Positions 59,599 to 64,000 of a DNA stretch of 64,000 nucleotides are shown in pieces. Position numbers and translations under genes: made by a program. The notes beneath the pieces are model-generated. The model did no database searches. It saw nothing but the letters and a program-made list of their open reading frames with translations, and was not told the origin of the DNA. Position 1 is the first letter of the stretch. Each line of letters begins with the position of its first letter. The stretch is from an uncultured Alphaproteobacteria bacterium (lineage in GTDB: Bacteria > Pseudomonadota > Alphaproteobacteria > Micropepsales > Micropepsaceae), in contig CADEFU010000002.1 of NCBI GenBank assembly GCA_902826695.1, positions 62,001-126,000 on the forward strand. Direction: 5' to 3'.

Positions 59599-60053
59599 TC
59601 TTTCATCTTGGCCAGTGCGGCGGCCTTGGCGGCGGCGGTTTCGGCGACGGTGAGCCCCAGCTCGGTCGCGACGCGATCAACCAGCATATTCTCGAGGCGA
59701 TCGAGCTGGCCGTCGATAAGGCAAACTTCCCAGATGTTCTTCACGATCTCCTTACGCTCGTCCATCGAGTAGCCTTTGCGGACGGCGTTCGAAAAGATCC
59801 AGTCGTCATAGGTGTTCGCCTGCCTGACCTCGGCGAGCGACAGCAGCGTGCGCGCTTGGTCGGCCGGAAGGTTCAACGTTTCCTTGAGAAGCCGCACGAC
59901 CGTCCCTTGCTCGACGGGATCGTAGTGCCCGTCAAGGCGAGAGGCTTCGATAAGAAGCGAGGCGACGGCGACTTGGCGGCGCTCGAACGGGTCCGGGTTG
60001 ATCGCATTGTCTTCCATGCGCTTTTCGAGATAGGCGACGATCTTGTCGAACAT
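59595..60053 (-). CDS. TerB family protein
   Basis: A 152-residue all-helical protein of the TerB (COG4103) type: VAVASLLIEASRLDGHYDPVEQ and IVKNIWEVCLIDGQLDRLENMLV show the two acidic, probably metal-binding helical repeats. The function is unknown; in tellurite clusters TerB is a cytoplasmic metal-binding protein, but no ter genes are nearby. ATG 60053 lies eight bases after AAGG; a GTG six bases upstream is also in frame. A perfect palindrome lies just before it (60067-60091). Confidence 0.85.
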   Translation of the reverse strand: MFDKIVAYLEKRMEDNAINPDPFERRQVAVASLLIEASRLDGHYDPVEQGTVVRLLKETLNLPADQARTLLSLAEVRQANTYDDWIFSNAVRKGYSMDERKEIVKNIWEVCLIDGQLDRLENMLVDRVATELGLTVAETAAAKAAALAKMKD

Positions 60054-60066
60054 CGGCACAACCTTT

Positions 60067-60091
60067 CAGATTGGGTGATTTGCCCAATCTG
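60067..60091. promoter_or_regulatory. perfect 9-bp dyad upstream of the TerB-like gene
   Basis: CAGATTGGG (60067-60075) and CCCAATCTG (60083-60091) around a 7-base loop. There is no T run, and it ends only 14 bases before the start codon, so an operator or a leader hairpin fits better than a terminator. Confidence 0.5.
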
Positions 60092-60129
60092 GCAGATGCG
60101 GCCCAGAACGAAAAGGGTTGGCGATCAAC

Positions 60130-62874
60130 CTATTGCCAATGACCTCCGGGTTCCGGACCCGCGTAGGGCAGTTTCTTACGCGGAATCAGCGTGTCGATCA
60201 CCACGGCAAGGCCGGGCAGGGCGGTTAGCGCCATGACCATGTTCACCATGAACATAAACGTCATGAGGAGCCCCATGTCGGCTTGGAACTTCAGCGGCGA
60301 GAACGACCAGGTCGACACGCCGATTGCGAAGTTCAAGGCGGTGAAGAACACGCCGTTGCCGGTTTCGAGCACGGCTTCCGAATAGGCGTCGGAGATGTTC
60401 GCGCCGCGGGACAGGTGGTACTGCAGGCGGTTGTATATGTAGTAGGCGTAGTCGATGCCTAGGCCGACGACGAGCACGATCACCGGCAGCGTCGACACCT
60501 TCAAGCCGATGTCCAGCACGAGCATGAAGTAGTAACCGAAGAACGTCGCGTAGGTCAGCGGCAGACAGCAGCCTACGCAAGCGCGCCAGTCGAAGTAGGT
60601 GATGTAGGTCAGGAAGATCACGATCACATAGACGATCAACACCGACGGCAGTTCATAGGCCGTAATCGTCTCGTTGACTGCGGCCGTCACGCCGGAGTTG
60701 CCGGAGGCGAGTCGGATCGTGAAAGAGTCCGGTACGCCCTCCAAGAGCAGGATCTGGGCGTTCGCGAACTCGGGCTTTGCGAAGACGGATTGCAGATCGA
60801 CCTGGGCTTTGCCGTCCGGGCCTGGCTTGACGTCAAGCGTCGTCTCCGCGCCGGGGACTGGCGCGCCAATGATCTTGGTGAGCTCCTCACCCACCGGCGG
60901 GTTGGTGAAGCCCTTGATCGTGAAGGTCGCCGGTTGATCCTTGATCGCTTCCGGCGTCGTGTAGGTGACAGGTCCCGCTGCCTGCTCGCGGGTGAAAGTC
61001 CACACACTTGTCGATTTCGCCGGTTCGCGCCGCGGCTTGCCGTCGGCGAGGTACTCGGGCGGCATGATGAGGTCGCCGTAGTTGCGGCCCGCGCTGAGTA
61101 CCGGTGGGAAGCCGCGTGCTTCAATCCAATCCTTCGCAGCCTTAACGACCTTATTGATCGTCGTCGCTTTGCCATCGACCAAGAAGACTTGAACCGGCAG
61201 AAGTGTGCAGTCGGAGTCGATCAAACCGGATGACGAGGGAATCGGGCCAACCGCCTGGACGAGGGCGTACTGGTTGCGTGGCAGGGCCTTCCATTTCAGG
61301 TTGCCTTCGTTCCAGCCGGCGGCGATCTGCTTGGCGGTGAACGGCGTGCTTTGCACATCGCGCACGCCTTCGACGTTGCGCATGTACCAGCTGAACTCGT
61401 TCAGATAGTTCATCGAGCCGTAGTTGATACAGGCGCCCGGGGGGGTCTCAACCACAATCGTGAAGAGATCGAGGCCGATCGAAAACTTGTCCGAAATCGT
61501 ACGTGCGTCGACGTTGTAGCGAGAGTCCGGCCGCAATTCCGGCGAGCCAGCGTGCAGGTCGCCGACGTGGCGATCCATGCTCTTTACCGCGGTGAAAACG
61601 AACGCGGCGAAGAAGAGAATCGAAACCGGGAAAGCGACCGAGGGTTTCCCAAAGACCCTTAGAAGCTTCATCCATTTCAAGCGCTTGTCGCGCGCGCGCG
61701 TGACGCGCTCGCGGTAGTCGCTCGGGAACGTCATGTAGGTGACCATCACGGGCAACATGATCAGGTTCGTGACGATCTTGAGAATCGTACCGATGGCCGC
61801 CGTGATCGCAAGCTCTTGAATCTGCGGGATCGGCACGATGTACAGTGCGGCGAAGCCTACCGCGTCCGTCAAAATCGAGATGGTGCCGGGGACCAGCAAG
61901 CCACGAAAGCTCGACCGGCCCGCTTTCTCGGCGTTTGAGCCGTGTGCAAGCTCAGCGGTGATCATGTTCAGCTGCTGAACGCCGTGGCTCGTGCCGATGG
62001 CGAAGACCAGGAAGGGCACCAAGATGGCCAAGGGATCGAGGCCGAAGCCCAAGATCGTGATCAGGCCGAACTGCCAGACGACCGACGTTGCCGAACAGAA
62101 GACGGTGAGCCACGTCAGCTTCCAGTCGCGGCAATAGAAGTAGAGCGACAGGACTGTCAGGATGAACGCCAAGGCGAAGAACGGCGGCGCGGAGGTGATG
62201 CCACCTTTCGCGATGTCGGAGATGTTCTTAGCAAAGCCGATGATGTGGACCTCAAGGCCGTCCTTCTCGAACTTCTTGCGGATCTTCTCTTCGAGTTGCG
62301 TGCCGAGGTCGATGTAGTCGAGCTTCTGCTGTGTGCCGGGGTCATATTCGAGCAGTTCGGTGACGATCAGCGATGCTGTGAAGTCGTTCGAAACGAGGCG
62401 GCCGACGAGATTGCCTTTAAGGACGTCGTTCTTGAGCTGTTTGATCGCGATGCCTTCCATCTCGTCCGGCGTGATCTTGCCGGGGATGACGTCGCGGGCC
62501 GAGATGCCGTCTTCGGTGATTTCGAGAATACGGGTGTTCGGCGTCCAGAGGCTTGTGACCGTGCGGCGGTCGACGCCGGGCAGGTAGAAGATGTCTTGCG
62601 TGATATCGTTCAGCGTTGTCAGGAATTGTTTGTTCCAGATGTCGCCTTTGGTATTGCGCAGTACGATGATGACGCGGTTCGCGCCGAACAGACGGTCTTG
62701 ATAGTCGCGGAACGTTTCGATGTAGGGATGGTGCGAGGGAAGCCCTTTGAAGAAGCCCGCATCCATGCGCAGCTTCGAGGCCTCATAACCCATCCAGATC
62801 GTGAAGATGGCAAGGCTCGCGAGCAGCAGTACGCGGCCGCGAAAAAAAAGCGCCTCAAGAAACGAGATAATCAC
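60130..62874 (-). CDS. RND superfamily exporter (MMPL/COG1033 type)
   Basis: A 914-residue inner-membrane transporter with two RND halves: one transmembrane segment at about 15-32, a large periplasmic loop, five segments at about 225-400; then one at about 420-440, a second long loop (about 445-740) and five segments at about 745-900. LLASLAIFTIW, GTSHGVQQLNM and GIDYAYYIYNRLQYH are typical of the family. It starts with GTG after GGGGGAAG. Members export lipids, hopanoids or toxic compounds; the substrate here is unknown. A close paralogue lies directly upstream. Confidence 0.88.
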   Translation of the reverse strand: MIISFLEALFFRGRVLLLASLAIFTIWMGYEASKLRMDAGFFKGLPSHHPYIETFRDYQDRLFGANRVIIVLRNTKGDIWNKQFLTTLNDITQDIFYLPGVDRRTVTSLWTPNTRILEITEDGISARDVIPGKITPDEMEGIAIKQLKNDVLKGNLVGRLVSNDFTASLIVTELLEYDPGTQQKLDYIDLGTQLEEKIRKKFEKDGLEVHIIGFAKNISDIAKGGITSAPPFFALAFILTVLSLYFYCRDWKLTWLTVFCSATSVVWQFGLITILGFGLDPLAILVPFLVFAIGTSHGVQQLNMITAELAHGSNAEKAGRSSFRGLLVPGTISILTDAVGFAALYIVPIPQIQELAITAAIGTILKIVTNLIMLPVMVTYMTFPSDYRERVTRARDKRLKWMKLLRVFGKPSVAFPVSILFFAAFVFTAVKSMDRHVGDLHAGSPELRPDSRYNVDARTISDKFSIGLDLFTIVVETPPGACINYGSMNYLNEFSWYMRNVEGVRDVQSTPFTAKQIAAGWNEGNLKWKALPRNQYALVQAVGPIPSSSGLIDSDCTLLPVQVFLVDGKATTINKVVKAAKDWIEARGFPPVLSAGRNYGDLIMPPEYLADGKPRREPAKSTSVWTFTREQAAGPVTYTTPEAIKDQPATFTIKGFTNPPVGEELTKIIGAPVPGAETTLDVKPGPDGKAQVDLQSVFAKPEFANAQILLLEGVPDSFTIRLASGNSGVTAAVNETITAYELPSVLIVYVIVIFLTYITYFDWRACVGCCLPLTYATFFGYYFMLVLDIGLKVSTLPVIVLVVGLGIDYAYYIYNRLQYHLSRGANISDAYSEAVLETGNGVFFTALNFAIGVSTWSFSPLKFQADMGLLMTFMFMVNMVMALTALPGLAVVIDTLIPRKKLPYAGPEPGGHWQ

Positions 62875-63019
62875 GAGCTTCCCCCGAACTCAGACACCGC
62901 ACCGGCTTTTGGTGCACGGTCGAAACTGCCAAACGTCGTCGGTTTTGTCTTCGGGGCCGCCAAACATCAATCGATACTGTGTCGCGGTGGCGATGGATAT
63001 TTCACACAGCGTGTTTGGT

Positions 63020-63048
63020 AAAAAAAGGGGCCGCAGAATTGCGGCCCC
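63020..63048 (-). terminator. Rho-independent terminator of the upstream RND gene
   Basis: GGGGCCGCA (63027-63035) and TGCGGCCCC (63040-63048) form a perfect 9-bp stem. Seven A residues at 63020-63026 give a T run on the minus strand. It lies 21 bases beyond the stop of the edge-cut RND gene. Confidence 0.9.
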
Positions 63049-63069
63049 TTTCCTGACGCATGTGCGTGC

Positions 63070-64000
63070 TTAGTGCCAGTGACCTCCCGGTTCGGGACCG
63101 GGGTAAGGCAACTTCTTGCGCGGTATCAGCGTGTCGATCACGACGGCAATGCCCGGCAACGCGGTGAGCGCCATGACCATGTTCGTGAAGAACATGAAGG
63201 TCAGAAGGATGCCCATGTCGGCTTGGAACTTCAGCGGCGACCACGACCAGGTCGAGACGCCGAGCGCGAAGTTCAACGCGGTGAAGAACACGCCGTTGCC
63301 GGTCTCGAGGATCGTTTCCCTGTACGAGTCGGTGACGTTGTTGCCTTGGCTTAGGTGGTACTGCAGTCGATTGTATATGTAGTAGGCGTAGTCAACGCCG
63401 ACACCCACCACGAGCACGATCACCGGCAGCGTCGAGACCTTCAAGCCGATGTCGAGCACCAGCATGAAGTAGTAGCCGAAGAACGTCGAGAACAAGAGCG
63501 GCAACATACAGCCGACAGCCGCGCGCCAATCGAAGTAGGTGATGTAGGTCAGGAACAACACCATCGCATAAACGATCAGCGTCGAAGGTTGTTCGTACCA
63601 TTCGATTGTCTCGTTCACGGCTGCGGTCACGCCGGAGTTGCCGGACGCGAGTCGGATCGTGAATGAGTCGGGTACGCCGTCGAGCACGAACAGAGTCGCT
63701 TTGGCGAACTCAGGCTTGGCAATCAGCGCGGCCAGGTCAACTTTGGCCTTGCCGTCTGGGCCAGGCTTCACCTCAAGTGTGCCGGTCGCGCCCTCGACCG
63801 CTTTGCCGACGAGACCGAAGTATTCGATCTTGTCGGGCGGCGGCTCATAGCCCGTCACGGTGAAGGACTGCACCTGATCCTTAAGCTGCTCCGGCGACGT
63901 GTAGATGAGGCCTGTCGCCTGCTCGCGGGTCAACGTCCAGCTTGAGGTCGGCTTCGCCGGTTCGCGCCGCGGCTTGCCGTCCGACAAGAACTCCGGCGGC
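63070..64000 (-). CDS. RND superfamily exporter, paralogue of the next gene, cut by the window edge
   Basis: The last 309 codons of a gene running in from the right edge; the start is outside. The segment matches the C-terminal third of the RND protein at 60130-62874 throughout: DGKPRREPAK, VPDSFTIRLASGNSGVTAAVNET, FDWRA.VGC.LPL, VDYAYYIYNRLQYHLS, and the ending IPRKKLPY.GPEPGGHW. Tandem duplication is clear. It has its own terminator, so it is transcribed separately. Confidence 0.88.
   Translation of the reverse strand, partial: PPEFLSDGKPRREPAKPTSSWTLTREQATGLIYTSPEQLKDQVQSFTVTGYEPPPDKIEYFGLVGKAVEGATGTLEVKPGPDGKAKVDLAALIAKPEFAKATLFVLDGVPDSFTIRLASGNSGVTAAVNETIEWYEQPSTLIVYAMVLFLTYITYFDWRAAVGCMLPLLFSTFFGYYFMLVLDIGLKVSTLPVIVLVVGVGVDYAYYIYNRLQYHLSQGNNVTDSYRETILETGNGVFFTALNFALGVSTWSWSPLKFQADMGILLTFMFFTNMVMALTALPGIAVVIDTLIPRKKLPYPGPEPGGHWH

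Overview
The window is a G+C-rich stretch of an alphaproteobacterial chromosome, and its right half lies around the dnaA locus. Three gene blocks point to this class: trmB-rimP-nusA-ylxR-infB / rbfA-truB-rpsO-pnp, followed by fabI-fabB-fabA and an Irr-type Fur regulator; coaBC-dut / ubiB-ubiE-mutM / echA-rpsT / dnaA; and Irr boxes (ICE motifs) in front of iron and peroxide genes. The gene order resembles Rhizobiales and related orders, but dnaA-dnaN-recF-gyrB is contiguous here. I cannot name a genus from sequence alone.

Layout. 1-12.3 kb: translation and RNA-metabolism block, interrupted between infB and rbfA by two divergent citrate synthase paralogues, one carrying an N-terminal helix-turn-helix. 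12.4-15.2 kb: unsaturated fatty acid synthesis genes on the minus strand. 15.2-20.7 kb: irr, katG, and a rubrerythrin / Fe-S protein / DUF3501 cluster; katG and rubrerythrin share the same ICE-promoter layout. 20.7-34.7 kb: mixed housekeeping and accessory genes (NylB-like hydrolase, MoeB/ThiF, ABC exporter, M48 protease, RlmI-like methyltransferase, 2-hydroxyacid dehydrogenase, SH3 protein, SDR, cytochrome b561, D-aminoacylase). 34.7-38.4 kb: coaBC-dut-Rrf2-cysK-HAD operon. 38.4-44.7 kb: an accessory block with a DUF433/DUF5615 toxin-antitoxin pair, an ArsR-ArsC fusion operon and kup, bounded on both sides by copies of one composite palindromic repeat. 44.7-48.2 kb: ubiB, ubiE, mutM. 48.2-49.7 kb: arsR-arsC-aquaporin operon. 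49.9-58.8 kb: echA, rpsT, a long A+T-richer intergenic region, a rhodanese, then dnaA-dnaN-recF-gyrB. 58.9-64 kb: nitroreductase, a TerB-like protein and two tandem RND exporters, the second cut by the window edge.

How the genes work together. Irr, through ICE sites, probably couples iron status to peroxide defence (katG, rubrerythrin operon) and perhaps to the fabA side. Two separate arsenic loci each have their own repressor with a dyad at the promoter; both promoters seem placed to give leaderless transcripts. Four families of dispersed or palindromic repeats lie between genes and mark the points where conserved gene order is broken.

The most unusual signals are the two-hairpin repeat family whose stems vary while pairing is kept (six units, three loci), the HTH-citrate synthase pair, the rubrerythrin / Fe-S / DUF3501 cluster under predicted Irr control, and the cysteine-free ArsR domain fused to ArsC. 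No tRNA, rRNA, CRISPR array or intact insertion sequence was seen.
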